Positions 31,604-42,482 of a stretch of 64,000 nt of DNA are shown here, in pieces. The translations under genes and the position numbers were made by a program. Source of the stretch: Trichobilharzia regenti (Eukaryota > Platyhelminthes > Trematoda > Strigeidida > Schistosomatidae); the NCBI GenBank assembly GCA_944472135.2, contig OX235270.1, positions 140,011,632 to 140,075,631 of the forward strand. Reading direction: 5' to 3'. How positions within the stretch are numbered: position 1 is the first letter of the stretch; every line of letters begins with the position of its first letter. Under the pieces are notes generated by a model that searched no databases, was not told where the DNA came from, and worked only from the letters and a program-made list of their open reading frames with translations.

Positions 31604-32663
31604 TGTAACAACAGAAGACAAGGGCCAGGCAACAGATCGTTTTATTATGAAAATCAACACGTATTTATACATATTTCAGACAACATTATTATAGACAAGC
31701 GCAGTCATCTGATTGGTTGTTTAGGTAGACAAACGCAGGCTTCTGATTGGTTGTTTCGGGATTCCTTGACAAACAGAGTTCTCTATCTGCGAATCATATT
31801 TTGCCACGTTAACTTTGCTGTGATTGGTTGTTGACTCAGCCTTGTTCACGGCCCATATTAGTGACCTAGACCTTAACGTAGATTAGTGCCAACCAATCGG
31901 CTAGCAGCCTGCTCTCACCACACTCGTCCCCCCGTCAAATACGTGCGACTGATGTCGGCTTGATCTACTTGGTGCAGGCGTCATCGTTGGCTTGTCTCGC
32001 TGTATCCATTTCTGGAGCTCGCTGACGTTCACGCGCCTCTCATTGTTCGCCATTGCGACTGTGTCTGCGTAACCCCATCTCGAAGTGACCATATGTGGTC
32101 CTTCCCACTTTGGAAACTGTTTGCCTGACCCTGTCGAACATTCGTCCATACTTCGGCTCACACTTTCATATGCTGCTTTCACCCGACCTCCCAGCAGCGT
32201 CCCAAGTAGCAGCTCCATCGCTGACAGATCTTGAACGCCACTCAACTGCGCAGAAGGCTTGAAGTCCTGCCCGAAGATCCATATGTCTCCATCAAAAACA
32301 GCAGGGCATAGGCTTTCCATTTGTCGGTAGGCAGCGACACCAAATGTAACAACAGAAGACAAGGGCCAGGCAACAGATCGTTTTATTATGAAAATCAACA
32401 CGTATTTATACATATTTCAGACAACATTATTATAGACAAGCGCAGTCATCTGATTGGTTGTTTAGGTAGACAAACGCAGGCTTCTGATTGGTTGTTTCGG
32501 GATTCCTTGACAAACAGAGTTCTCTATCTGCGAATCATATTTTGCCACGTTAACTTTGCTGTGATTGGTTGTTGACTCAGCCTTGTTCACGGCCCATATT
32601 AGTGACCTAGACCTTAACGTAGATTAGTGCCAACCAATCGGCTAGCAGCCTGCTCTCACCACA
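31604..32663 (-). mobile_element. Ty3/gypsy-like LTR element, internally deleted
   Basis: Two 319-bp LTRs, 31604-31922 and 32345-32663, appear identical on reading, are bounded by TG...CA and are flanked by the 4-bp duplication CCCT (31600-31603 and 32664-32667). Coding sense is minus, so the 5' LTR is the one at higher coordinates. The internal part is only 422 bp: just after the 5' LTR a TTTGGTGTCGCTGCC stretch stands where a primer-binding site is expected, and a G-rich ACGGGGGGACGAG precedes the 3' LTR as a likely polypurine tract. Almost all of gag-pol is missing, so the copy must have moved with proteins from another element. Confidence 0.92.
31923..32344 (-). pseudogene. Remnant of gypsy-type pol (end of integrase)
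   Basis: The single internal frame (starting in the 5' LTR and ending at 31901) contains FPKWEGPHMVTSRWG and RRVNVSELQKWIQRD, which resembles the SH3-like C-terminal domain of Ty3/gypsy integrases (the GP.xV pattern after a W). No protease, RT, RNase H or catalytic integrase core is present. The first half (MESLCPAVFDGDIWIFGQDF) is not recognised. Confidence 0.65.
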
Positions 32664-32884
32664 CCCTCACTGAAACTATCTGCTCTATATGCAAATTCAT
32701 TGAGGATAATAATGTAGACGTATGTGTTCCGATTCACTACTTAAAGGAACTACTATTGAGGTGCACTTTAAACGTCTCATTCAAGTTCAACAACACGATT
32801 TATAGACAAAGAGATGGAGTAGCAATGGGGTCACCATTACATCCTTTACTTGCAGACTGCTTCTTGGCAAGCCTGCAGAATAGT

Positions 32885-33373
32885 ATTTTTGTTATGTACT
32901 CGTCGCTAAATTATTGTTATGTACTGGTCGAGAATTCAATAGTCCTGACGCAAGAAGGCGGAAATCAGAAGATCACTAGGTTTGCGATGATACTTCTATT
33001 TTCCAAACACAAGGAGAATGCAAAAGTGGTATCACACCAAAGTGGTAAGTAAGTCAGTGTAAGTAAGTAAGTGTCACAAGATTGTGAGAACGAAATATAT
33101 ATATATATGAATGTTCAGACAAGGGTGTGAACAAATCATTAGACAGTCTTAACATGAATGGCTAATTATAATGAAGTATCGATCCATATATACATAGCGA
33201 AATATAGCAGACAGGTCAACAACCACCATATAAGGATATATGTCACCAAGCAACGGACTGTCAACGAACACTCATATTATATATAATATAAGGGGAATAT
33301 ACACTGTTAAAGGAGACAAGTTCATACAAGTGAAATGGTCACAGACTAAGAGAGCAAATAGAAAGAGAGACCA

Positions 33374-33413
<40 letters not shown>

Positions 33414-33444
33414 GGATACATATCAATTTTACAACCTACTATCG
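32885..33444. mobile_element. Unidentified 560-bp insertion in PLE-6
   Basis: Bounded by the 5-bp direct repeat ATAGT (32880-32884 and 33445-33449); removing the insert and one repeat restores the PLE frame at the point just before the RYMGD box. Contents: tandem-like TTGTTATGTACT copies at the left end, GTAAGTAAG repeats near 33045-33072, and a TA microsatellite at 33377-33410. No terminal TG/CA or clear terminal inverted repeats and no protein motif. Could be a solo LTR of another family or a small DNA transposon. Confidence 0.75.
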
Positions 33445-34880
33445 ATAGTTTCCATTGGTACCAAAGATACATGGGTGATACTTTCATCATATATGACGAC
33501 AATACTGACATCGAATTGATAACTAAAGAGTTCAAAAGCTGCCATCATGCCATCAAGTTCACGTCGGAATCAGAGATGAACTCGGAATTCCATTTTTTGG
33601 ATGTTATTCTAAAAAGGAAGATCCGATGGTTTTCTTCAAAGATCGATCTACAGAAAACCAACATGGAATGGTCAGTACACAAATTACCATAGCTGGGTCC
33701 TTTTAAGAAGAAAGAGAAATTTGATCCGTTCCTTATCCTCAAGAATAAGGAAGATATGTTCAAGTGATACAATCGATGGGGAACTGGAGCGACTCAGGCA
33801 AGTTCTCATAGAGAATGGTTATCCTCCAAGATTTATCGAGAAAAACATGAAGCTAAGAGAAAAGCCTGAAAGAGCCCAGACAGTGCCGAAGAAACTGCTA
33901 TTTATGAGTGCTGAACTTAAAGATGAGACCGCAGCTGAGATCCTGAAAAACCGCCTATGCAGATCACTGAGAAAAGCCATCTTTATGGCTGAGCTACATA
34001 TCAATTTCTACAGCCGACAAATGATCAATGGATGTGTGAAGGATAAACTGCCACTTTGGTCCACCTCAGTGTGTGTTTATAAATTCACCTTCTCGTGTGG
34101 AGCTAGTCATATTGGCCTCCCGCAAAAAGCGCACGCTTTCCAAACGCATCTCTGAACATTATCCGGCATGGTTAGCAAAGGGACAATGTAAGACAATTAC
34201 TAGCTTAATTCTCGAGGATTTTGTGAACTCAGGCCACGTAGCTACACCAGAGTGGCCTTTGAAGATCATCTACAAGATGTGGCCAAATGGTACAAAGGAC
34301 GTCGGCTTCCAGCTTTTGTGTACGGCTGAGGCGCTGGCAGTTCATCATTACAACCCTAAACTGTGTATACAGTAAAAGTTTTTCCAGTCCCTTATTCTAC
34401 CTTGGTCTTAACCTCTTCACTAGTCGTTCCCTGTAAAACATTTTGATCTTTTCTTTTCGTTTTTTTATTATTTAGTACTACTTTTAGTTTACTTTTGCTT
34501 TAATAATTAATTCACTATTACCACTCTCGTATGTTTCTTTTGCACACTGCCACACCTTCTTTACACTTGTTAAATTGCCACTTAACTACCATCTTTATTT
34601 TCACTCACTCAACAGCAATTTTAACCTTATCAAATTTCTATCTTTGTGCCATTGAGTACAACGTACTTTACAACTTTTAATTCTTTTCACTTCTGAAACC
34701 ACTTCTGAGTAATTATTTCAATTATGTCACCCCCTATTACTCAGTAATAGGCCACTATATATGTTTTTTGTAAGTATAAATACGACTATACAGCCTGTGA
34801 AGAGGATTTCGTCGATAAAGAAAATTTTCTTCGCTGAATCTTTCTTTTATTTTCTTCACAAGTTTTACATGAAAACGCGG

Positions 34881-35180
34881 TGGAGAATTAAAGCACTGCA
34901 CACTACTTACTGATTATATTATTGATCCTGTGTAGGTCAGATGAGCTTTGATTAGTAGAATCCATCAAGTTTGCACCAATATTCCTGTGTACAAATGTGT
35001 ACTAATTCATCAATATTACCGTTGACCACATCCTTTAACATTATTCAGTCATAAATGAGAACGCATTTGTTTGCAAAACAGTCCAAAATAAGAACACATA
35101 CATTTGCTTACAAAATTTCTGTTAATTTTTTCCCAACCAAAGTTAGGCAAAACGTTTCTGCCTTCTGTAACTATTAGATA
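34881..35180. other. Intergenic stretch without recognised genes
   Basis: No supported feature. Confidence 0.45.
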
Positions 35181-35184
35181 TGAT

Positions 35185-36230
35185 AGAGATGATTTGTAGC
35201 TTAGGTGGATGATTTTGGTGTGGTTGTGTTCTCTGAGCTGAATAGTTAATTTGCGAAGCTTTCATCGCCCTACTAAGCCACATCTTCAGCGCATACTTCA
35301 AATTGAAGTGAGCTTTCAGATTTCTCCATGAGTTTATCAGTCATCTCTGCTGGTTGGTCACCTTAGACGTGATTGTTTTGTGTGTTTTCACGCCCTCTAG
35401 ACTAATTGTTTCTTTGACTTGAACTTTGACCACTTGTGTGCAAGATTGCCTTCTTCTCGGTTGGTACATTATGTCTATCTCGATGTGTCGATTAATTGAT
35501 GATTCACTGGAATACCAGTCAGGCTTCTAAAAATTCTCTGGCATTCTTGTTGTTTCCTCTGTCTGATATTTGAACGCTGGTTGTTCCAGTCAAATTGATG
35601 TCCGTGGTTATGTGTATGTAGTGAGGTGATATGAGTGAGGGAGTGGATGTCATGTCTTTTGACGGCTAGCTTATGGTTTCGGACATGAAGATGAAGGGGA
35701 CGCCCACTTTGGCCAATTTAGTGTTTTTCGCAGTTGTTACAATTTATTTTGTAGATGGTTTTATCTTCTTTCGTTGTTGAGTATTTTGGTTGACATAGAG
35801 CTGGCTGAGTGAAGTGACTTTGTTGGTTTGTGTACGACGTCGATTTCTAAAGATTTTAAGAGTCTTGTAGGGATTTCTGAGATATCCTTTATAAATGGTA
35901 GGGCGATTTTCTTTGTGTTTTCCTTGGGGCTTTTGATATGATAGGCTGGCTTGAGGGTATATGTCTTTTGATGAAATTCCGTGGATATCCATTCATTTGG
36001 AAGACGTCCATGAGATATCTGTCTTCAATTTTCCACCCAAGGTGGGAGTGCAGCATTGAGTCCTTGCCCTCTTGAATAGCGTTCGTATGCAATTCCTTTT
36101 GTGTTTCATTGTATTGTTGCTGTTGTAATTCAGGATTTGGTCTGTGTGAGTTGATTTTCTATAAACTTGAGTTTCTAAGTCCCCTGTGGTTTTTCTCTTG
36201 ACTAAGACGTCCAAAAATGGGATTACTGTA
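35185..36230 (-). mobile_element. PLE-7, RT C-terminus, GIY-YIG domain and tail
   Basis: Minus strand: 36214-35993 gives MDVLVKRKTTGDLETQVYRK and FKRARTQCC; 36092-35889 gives MNGYPRNFIKRHI; near 35760-35500 the reading includes INCNNCEKH, a GQSGRPLHLHVRNHK stretch and HFDWNN-type residues, i.e. the GIY-YIG endonuclease. The non-coding tail 35325-35185 holds the module shared with 22760, 23205 and 63905. Sequence differs from the PLE-1/3/6 group, so a second PLE family. Contains frame breaks. Confidence 0.83.
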
Positions 36231-36868
36231 GGACAAAGAAGAACAAAACTTACTAAGGAATAATGAGTAACATCTCAGTGTAAATCTGCGCACTAATGAT
36301 TGATTCAGATGTGTGGTAGTGTGGTGGTGTGATGCTGACAATGTGCTCAAAAGGAAATGTGATTCTCACAAATTCCCACAGTTCAATTCTGCATTAGCAA
36401 CAGAATACTGTATGTATGTATTTGAATATTCTATTCCATGTTGTTTAATGTAAACCAAAATCAATCGCTCACTGATGACTGGCTAACGAATACAAACTGT
36501 ATATATATAAACAGCGATTCCATCAATGAAAAATATACCTTGGCTTCCGTGTTTTGCCTTCTGTTTTTACAGTAGTATTATCTAGCGAAATAAAATTGAT
36601 ATATAAACATAGGATAGCTGTTTTCCCCACTGTGGACCGAGAGTATCAAGGGAAGAGCTTAGTCGCACATCGCAATTTGAATAATCTTGGTTTTCAGATG
36701 ATGCCGTGGCGATATTTTTCCTTGAAATGTGTAGGCTGCAAATGAATTTAGAAATTGATAATTTGAGTTGTATGTCACACTGTCATAGCCTTATATTACT
36801 GAAGATTGGTTAATAGTGTTTTAACGAAATCAAATGTCCCGGTTTTACTTAGAAAGGAAAATGTGAAT
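36231..36868. other. Intergenic stretch without recognised genes
   Basis: No supported gene. At 36450-36560 there is a weak LTR- or PLE-end-like trace (TATATATATAAACAGCGA, CTTCTGTTTTTACA), not strong enough to name. Confidence 0.4.
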
Positions 36869-37010
36869 TGATATAAGTATAAAACTTGGGCACTGTGGTA
36901 AAGTATACCCGCATTACAGTTTAGATTATATTTTGACAAACCACACAGTGTTATACAGTAATATGAAGTGATGATGTTTCGAGCACAAACTATTGCTCAT
37001 AGTCATATCA
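36869..37010 (-). mobile_element. 142-bp PLE terminal mini-unit, copy 1
   Basis: Begins TGATATAAGTATAAAACTTG and ends GCTCATAGTCATATCA. It is the same length as, and collinear with, the reverse complement of 55643-55784. In minus orientation it starts TGATATGACTATGAGC, contains a perfect GAGC/GCTC hairpin followed by GAAAC, and ends in CTTATATCA. In coding PLE copies (46713) this unit starts at the stop codon of the protein, so it is a free-standing PLE terminal unit. No target duplication visible here. Confidence 0.78.
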
Positions 37011-37824
37011 AGTCACTCACAGAACTTTTTACTTCATTATTATATATATTATTATACTATATCTATTATTATTATGCATTGGGTTAAAAGTGAAATATAC
37101 GGCCTCAATGACACACTCCCACTTTCTTCTATTCTCTGCTATCTTCGACAACTGTGCCCATGATTTCCAATAATATCGCGCGATCTCCTCCATGTCATCC
37201 TCGTGCCTCCTATTTGGAATCTACTCAAGCGGTTGCATTCGACGGTCTCCTCACGTTAAGCGCAATCCATTTCCATTTTCGCCTATATATTTGTGTAGCG
37301 ATCGGTACTCGGTTGGTTGGTTTCCAGAGTTCCGTGTTGCGAATTTCTCCTGGCTAGCCATTTTCACTAAGCAGCCAGTGAAATTGGTAGTTTTTCATAA
37401 AAGTATGCAACTGCCTGTCGGAAATGTTTCTCACGACACACGAGCCAAGTTTCTGAACCGTATAGAAGAAGTGACTGAACCACTGACTTCACATTTGTGT
37501 TGAACAGAATACGAATCTTGTTCCTTTGTGATGTTGAGGCGAAGTGCAGACGATTTCCAAACTAGTTTCAGGTTGATGAAAGTGTATGTGTATCTTGTCT
37601 CTCCGATTCTTACTGGCTGACTGGCTTTGACATCTTTATCCGTTCTGACTGCCAGTGGTTGAAACAGTGCTTCCTAGGCGGATAAGTGAGTGCAGGAAGT
37701 AACCTCTGTTGAAACTCTCCCACTGATAATGATAAGTGCTGGTTGTTTTCGTTGTTGCTGTTGGTTGATTGGTTGTCTTCATCATCTCCGTCCCCACCTT
37801 CTTCATGTTAACCTGGAGTTCTGA

Positions 37825-38383
37825 TGTGGTGAGAGCTGGCTGCTAGCCAAAGTTGGTAGACAGTAATTTACGTCAATGTTTTTTTATTCCTCCACGTTCC
37901 CAGTGGAACATAGGGCCTCAAGCTAGAAGCTTGACGTTTCTGTAGCAGTGTTTATTTTTTTACAGCGTGAGATTGCTAGCCTCATGCCCAACCTCTTCCC
38001 TTTCGCCAGCTTTTATTTCTGGCTTAGCGAGGTAAAGGAGTGAGTCGGCCAGGTATCGAACTCCGGACCATGTGCATGGTCGGCGAGCGTCCTAACCGCT
38101 ATGCCACCGACGCACACGTCAATTTCTATGTCCCCAATATTCGTCGTGAGAAAAATGAGAACAAAGACTTTGCGTAGGCGGATACTGTTAGCATATAGAT
38201 GATCTGACATTGAAGAAACAGCCACAACGAGATGAAAGATTAAATTTCAGTGAGAAATAACTATTCAGAGGACTGTGTTTGTTTGCTTAAATAATGTATA
38301 GTAATGTACATGAAAATCTATAAATATGTGTTGGTTTCGTAAATAAACTATCTGTTGCCTGGCCCTTGTCTTCTGTTGTTACA
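37825..38383 (+). mobile_element. Solo gypsy-like LTR in RTE-3, itself split by a SINE
   Basis: Starts TGTGGTGAGAGCTGGCTGC and ends TCTTCTGTTGTTACA, the same LTR family as 29567-29864 and 31604-32663. Flanked by the 4-bp duplication CTGA (37821-37824 and 38384-38387). Without the SINE and its duplication it would be about 313 bp, close to the 319-bp LTRs. Confidence 0.9.
37878..38115 (-). mobile_element. SINE-L copy 3 with target-site duplication
   Basis: Minus strand, complete structure: head GTGCGTCGGTGGCATAGCGG, box-B-like GGAGTTCGATACC, body, 3' end CCCTATGTTCCACTGGGAAC and an A-rich tail. Flanked by ACGTCAAT (37870-37877 and 38116-38123). Inserted inside the solo LTR. Confidence 0.9.
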
Positions 38384-40440
38384 CTGATAGGTGACAGCAA
38401 GCCTAATCAGCCAGCCAGTTTGTTAGCATTCGCCTGCAAGTCTTCAAGGAGTTTGTGTGACACTAAACATAAATCATCTTCACGTGAAATCCAGATCTTC
38501 TAGAGTCTTCTTGTCGGTAGTCTAGCGTATTCCTGTCTTTTCAGTCTCCACTCACTTTCTGACGCATAATAAAGTCCACCGAAATGGGGAATATCATCGT
38601 TGTTGATAATGGTCAGACAGCATTGTCTTACTCCTGCACTCACTTCCAACGCCTCGCTGAGTTTGCTATTGTGGATCACTTCATACTTAGAAATGCCGTA
38701 TAGCTGTGATTGACTGAGGTTGACAAAATCGAGCGCTACACGGCGTAGCGTTGAATCAGTTTCCAAATAACCTCTGGATCAGAGCTGTCTGCTGAAAGCC
38801 TTTTCGAAGTCGATGAAGTTGTTGCAGAGAGAGAGGTTTGGCTGCCATTTTATTCTTCGTTCTGTGATGGTAATTATGCGTAGAGTTACAATTCGACCAG
38901 CACATGATTTCCTTCTCCTTAATCCAGACAGCTTGTTCCGGTGGGTGACGGAGTTCTGTATCCAATGCATCCTTCATTCTTTCCAGGATGACATGACTTA
39001 GTATTTCGCTTGGCGTGAAAAAGAACATTCTACGCCAGTTCTTGCAAAGTGAGGTGTTAGTCGGCCTTCTTTAGCAGTTTGAAAAGGTAGGCAGTCCTTC
39101 TTCCAATCAGTATGCACCTTTCCTTTTTTCTAAGCTTTTTGCAATAATGGCATAGATATATATGACGCAGTCTCTGGGACCGTTTTCACTGTTTCAGGGG
39201 GAAGTTTTGGTGTACTTCTGGCTGATTTGCAGATGGCGGTCGATTCAAGAGTCCTTTGAAGTGATCAACTCATTGTTTTATTTGTTTCTCTTCTTTGGTA
39301 GTCAGGTACCCTTGAACATATTTTATTAGCATTGTCGACTGGGTTGATCTCCTCCCGGATAGATAGCTGGTTGTATGAGACAATGTTCTGAGGTCTGTTT
39401 TACCTGAGGCCTGCCTGTTCTGTTTCATTTTCCATTCAGTGTCTCGTAGAATTGTCTTTCGTCTTTCCTAGCAATCTTCTTCACTTCTTTTCGTATTCAG
39501 TACAGTGTACTGTGAACTCAGCTTTTTCTTCTGTTGTCCGTCTTTGCTTTGAGTAATCTTCTCTTTCACCATCCTCCTCTTGTCTCTTCTGTTATCTTCC
39601 ACGTAGGTGTCTGTTGAGAGCCGTTCTTTGTCTTATCTCTGCTTTCTTCCTAGAACAGTTGTTTACATATCCTTGAACACAACCTGCAGAGAGATAGTCC
39701 CAATGTTCTTTCTTTAACACAGGCTTCCTCAGTGATATCATGTAGTGTATCCGACTCTGCTTTGATTTGATCTGTAGTAAAGGTCAGTATCCCGTATGGT
39801 TTTGTCCTTCAGTTTCTGAATGTTGGACTCGAATGACAGTGGCCTGTCTCCAGTTGTTTTGATGGATTTCAGCCTCACCTTAAAGTTTCCTAGAACCAGG
39901 TGATAAGGGTGTGAGCTCATATCTGCTCCCCTTCTCTACTTTGTGTCCAGCAGATAGGCCATGTTTCCACTTCCTTGAGCAGCATTAAGATCAAGTCTAT
40001 CTGGTCTTTGGTGGATCTGTCAATCGAAATACATGCCGCTTGCCTTGTACATATCCCTGTGCCTGTACACACTACCTCCGATCAACAAATCATTGAGAGA
40101 GCAGAAGTCTGCGAAGTTCCTCGTTGTCACTCATTTCGCTGGGAGCCTCGCAAACCATGGTGAGTTCTCCTGTATTATCAGCTCTCGGCTTGATTGGCAC
40201 TCATATCGTTCATAAAGATTTTGATGTCACCATTTCGGATGGTGTCTGTTACTGTTTGTAGCAGTCTATAAAAATCTTCCTTCTTCTCTTGTTCCGAGTT
40301 GTTTTTAGCACTGTACGTAGCATGTGATAATAGAAACCCTCTTTCCTTCCTTTTGAGTTGAATCTTGCTGTCATAATCTGTATGGGAAGACTGGTTCTTA
40401 TCGCACGAAAGCTTGTTTGCAACTGGTGACATCATGATAG

Positions 40441-40719
40441 CCACTCACTGCCTCGCTGGGCGATTCCTTAACTTAAAACAATTAATAAAGGTTAATAAAG
40501 CAGGATCTAATGAATTCATCAAATTTCGGTAGGACTCGTCAGCTGAATACTCTACATACACGGATATATATACTTTTGAAATTACATTGGGAGATATAAG
40601 ACTGACAAGTAAACAAACTAAATTGAATTAGTCATGTAGAAAGACAGGTGCGAATGTTTTCCAGGTCATATTCAAATAGATAAGGGGAGAGAGAGTATGA
40701 GGGATTAAAATTAAGATAA
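40441..40719. other. Short intergenic stretch
   Basis: Nothing recognised. Confidence 0.45.
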
Positions 40720-41335
40720 AATGCATTACGCCTCAATTACATCATTTAGATAAACAAATAGTTATTAGAGAATATAACAAGAATTGTAAACAGACTAATA
40801 TCAATGGTAATATTTATGATAATAATAATAATAATGTTGAAGTGAGTTAAGATAATCCTACTTATAAGGGATAGTTTCAAATGAATCAAGAATAGCAATA
40901 ATAAGAGGTAGAATAATAAGTAAAACGTATTACCATGGTAGAGTAGATTCAGAGTCACGACAATCTCCTTTTGTACACAAAGACGTGGTTTATAAACTTG
41001 AATTGCACAAGCCTCTGCAATTGCAAGCATCTTCCTGTTTCTTTGTCTGCTGACAATAACAGTGAATGACTTGACACCGTCGATGTCATGTCCATAGTCC
41101 ACCAGATGTTTTGTTGTTGAGGATTTTGGCACTTTGCACTCAGCTATTTCCAACCATTTTGGCGAATGCTCCAATCGCCTTTCTGTACGACCTATCTGTT
41201 TGCTTCCGCAAACACACTCAAATTGATATACGCAGTTTGAAGTTTCGAGGATTCATGACTGGCCTTTCCCAGATTGTTGAAGCAATCGCTTAGTGGTGTT
41301 AAGGATAACAAGTTTTGCAGCATAATAAGTTCACT
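40720..41335 (-). mobile_element. PLE-8, GIY-YIG end
   Basis: Minus strand: near 41225-41180 the frame gives FECVCGSKQIGRTERRLEHS, the GIY-YIG entry with its cysteine pair; 41174-40930 continues HLVDYGHDIDGVKSFTVIV and the standard end AEACAIQVYKPRLCVQKE. Truncated upstream near 41335. The tail below 40930 is AT-rich with an AAT patch (40819-40833). Confidence 0.85.
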
Positions 41336-41460
41336 TGATGGCTTCGTTTGACTACGTCATCTCCTTTGAACGGCAAACTGAAATAGACAGGTTTCTTTGG
41401 AAGTGTTTAAATTCTTTTGCGGGGGGGGGGCAATTAGAATAAGAATTAGATAAGCATCTG

Positions 41461-41739
41461 TTGCCAGTATATGTTCTACAAGAAAGTTTGATGGCAGTGT
41501 TGATTGACGCATTAGCTGTTTCTTTCTGTTTTCACTGTTACAGGCATACATATCCTTTGGCGAAAAGTTCTGCAAATAATCTTTACAAGTCATTAAGTGA
41601 GGAATTGAAGTGGAAATATCAACATCATACTGTCACATTTTTCAGCTGTATTAATTATTTTCTGCAGGTAAAACACGAGAGAAAATTCAAATTGATAGAC
41701 GACAAATGGCACCTCAGTGGGGTGGAATTGGTCAGGTAA
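41461..41739 (+). other. Candidate coding exon(s), function unknown
   Basis: An open frame of about 92 codons runs across 41461-41739. Two stretches look exon-like: 41556-41590 follows a TTTCACTGTTACAG acceptor-like site, and 41668-41737 follows ATTATTTTCTGCAG and ends at GGTCAG before GTAAAATAAA, a good donor-like context. The second has a mixed charged/hydrophobic translation (KHERKFKLIDDKWHLSGVEL in one frame). No family recognised, no neighbouring exon seen, so this is a weak call; G-run at 41418-41428 just upstream. Confidence 0.25.
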
Positions 41740-42288
41740 AATAAAGCGTATGCCTTTTGTGTGTTTGAGGTAATTTGAAACCCTCAAAATCTGCGATAAG
41801 AAAAATATCAGTAGACATTAAAAACCAATGGTCTGTAATAGTATGAGAAGAGAAAAACCGCAAAAAAAATACACAAAATGCTAACAGTAAGATGACACTA
41901 ATTTCACGAAACGAGTGTAACACTCTGATACACTTTGATATGGCGAAACGTAGAATCGAAAGTAGCTAAAGCATAGAGTAACTGACATAAAATACAAAAA
42001 GCGCTGTTACCTGGATGGATGGATGCCTCTCGTTACGCAGCCTTTTGGAGCATGCTATGTTTCGAAAGCAAAATAAAGACTTTGAGTAGGACGCAGATGC
42101 GCTGATCACAAATATTGCCTGAACATACCGATCACATACAAACGACAGCTACCCGTTTTTCCCCCAAACCCACACTACTTTAACGCAAACACATTATAAA
42201 ATGAGCCGTAAAGTAGATTTTCACGCAATAAATGTTTGATTCAAAATAATCCCCCCCCCCGACGATATATATATATAAATACAAATGT
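41740..42288. other. Intergenic stretch without recognised genes
   Basis: Nothing supported; a C-run is at about 42250-42260 and a short TA run at 42265-42277. Confidence 0.45.
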
Positions 42289-42482
42289 ACGTCGGTGGCA
42301 CAGTGGTTAGGACTCTCGCCAACCATGCACATGGTCCGGGGTTCGAGCCCACGCCGGCACACACCTGATATCTATGGTCGGCCTGCAAAATTTGGGCTAC
42401 CGATATCCATGCTGAAAATTCCATACTTGTACCAAAAATACAGTGTGGAATCAAGCTGTAAATCAAAAATAAAAAATAAAAT
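42289..42482 (+). mobile_element. SINE-S copy 2
   Basis: tRNA-like head TACGTCGGTGGCACAGTGG (box A) and GGGGTTCGAGCCCACGCC (box B), then CACACCTGATATCTATGG, AAATTTGGGCTACCGAT, and tail GTGGAATCAAGCTGTAAATC with an A-rich 3' end. Almost the same sequence as 62893-63085, so recently active. Head shared with SINE-L. Confidence 0.88.

Larger units (their letters stand above)
31481..34880 (+). mobile_element. PLE-6, interrupted by an LTR element and a 560-bp insert
   Basis: Plus-strand PLE. Pieces: up to 31603 (reaching the conserved TNVPL motif), 32668-32884 (TETICSICKFIEDNNVDVCV, RQRDGVAMGSPLHPLLADCF), 33450-33700 (FHWYQRYMGDTFIIYDD, EFHFLDVILKRK), 33721-34155 (ENGYPPRFIEKNMKLREK and FTFSCGASHIGLPQ, the GIY-YIG entry) and 34100-34375 (SKRISEHYPAWLAKG, GFQLLCTAEALAVHHYNPKLCIQ, the usual PLE C-terminus). 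The tail runs to about 34880 with a TTCTTCGCTGAATC terminal motif. Both interruptions split the frame cleanly at short duplications. The catalytic box reads YMGD. Confidence 0.9.
37095..40440 (-). mobile_element. RTE-3 copy, split by a solo LTR
   Basis: Minus-strand RTE LINE. Blocks from the 5' side: endonuclease end (40440-40180, KIFMNDMS-type GD.N remnant; 39990-39880 with DQIDLILMLLKEVET-like and HLVLGNFKVRLK), linker (39500-39250), RT (39030-38500, FEKAFSRQL, GVRQCC..IINND), catalytic-box region near 38470, then the C-terminal domain at 37820-37150. The 3' end fades near 37095 without the usual GTTCCACT end. Continuous apart from the solo LTR at 37825-38383. Heavily decayed. Confidence 0.82.

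Noticed and set aside
31568..31834. Frames at 31568-31834 and 32321-32575 as duplicated genes
   Set aside because: They are the two identical LTRs of one retroelement read in an open frame.
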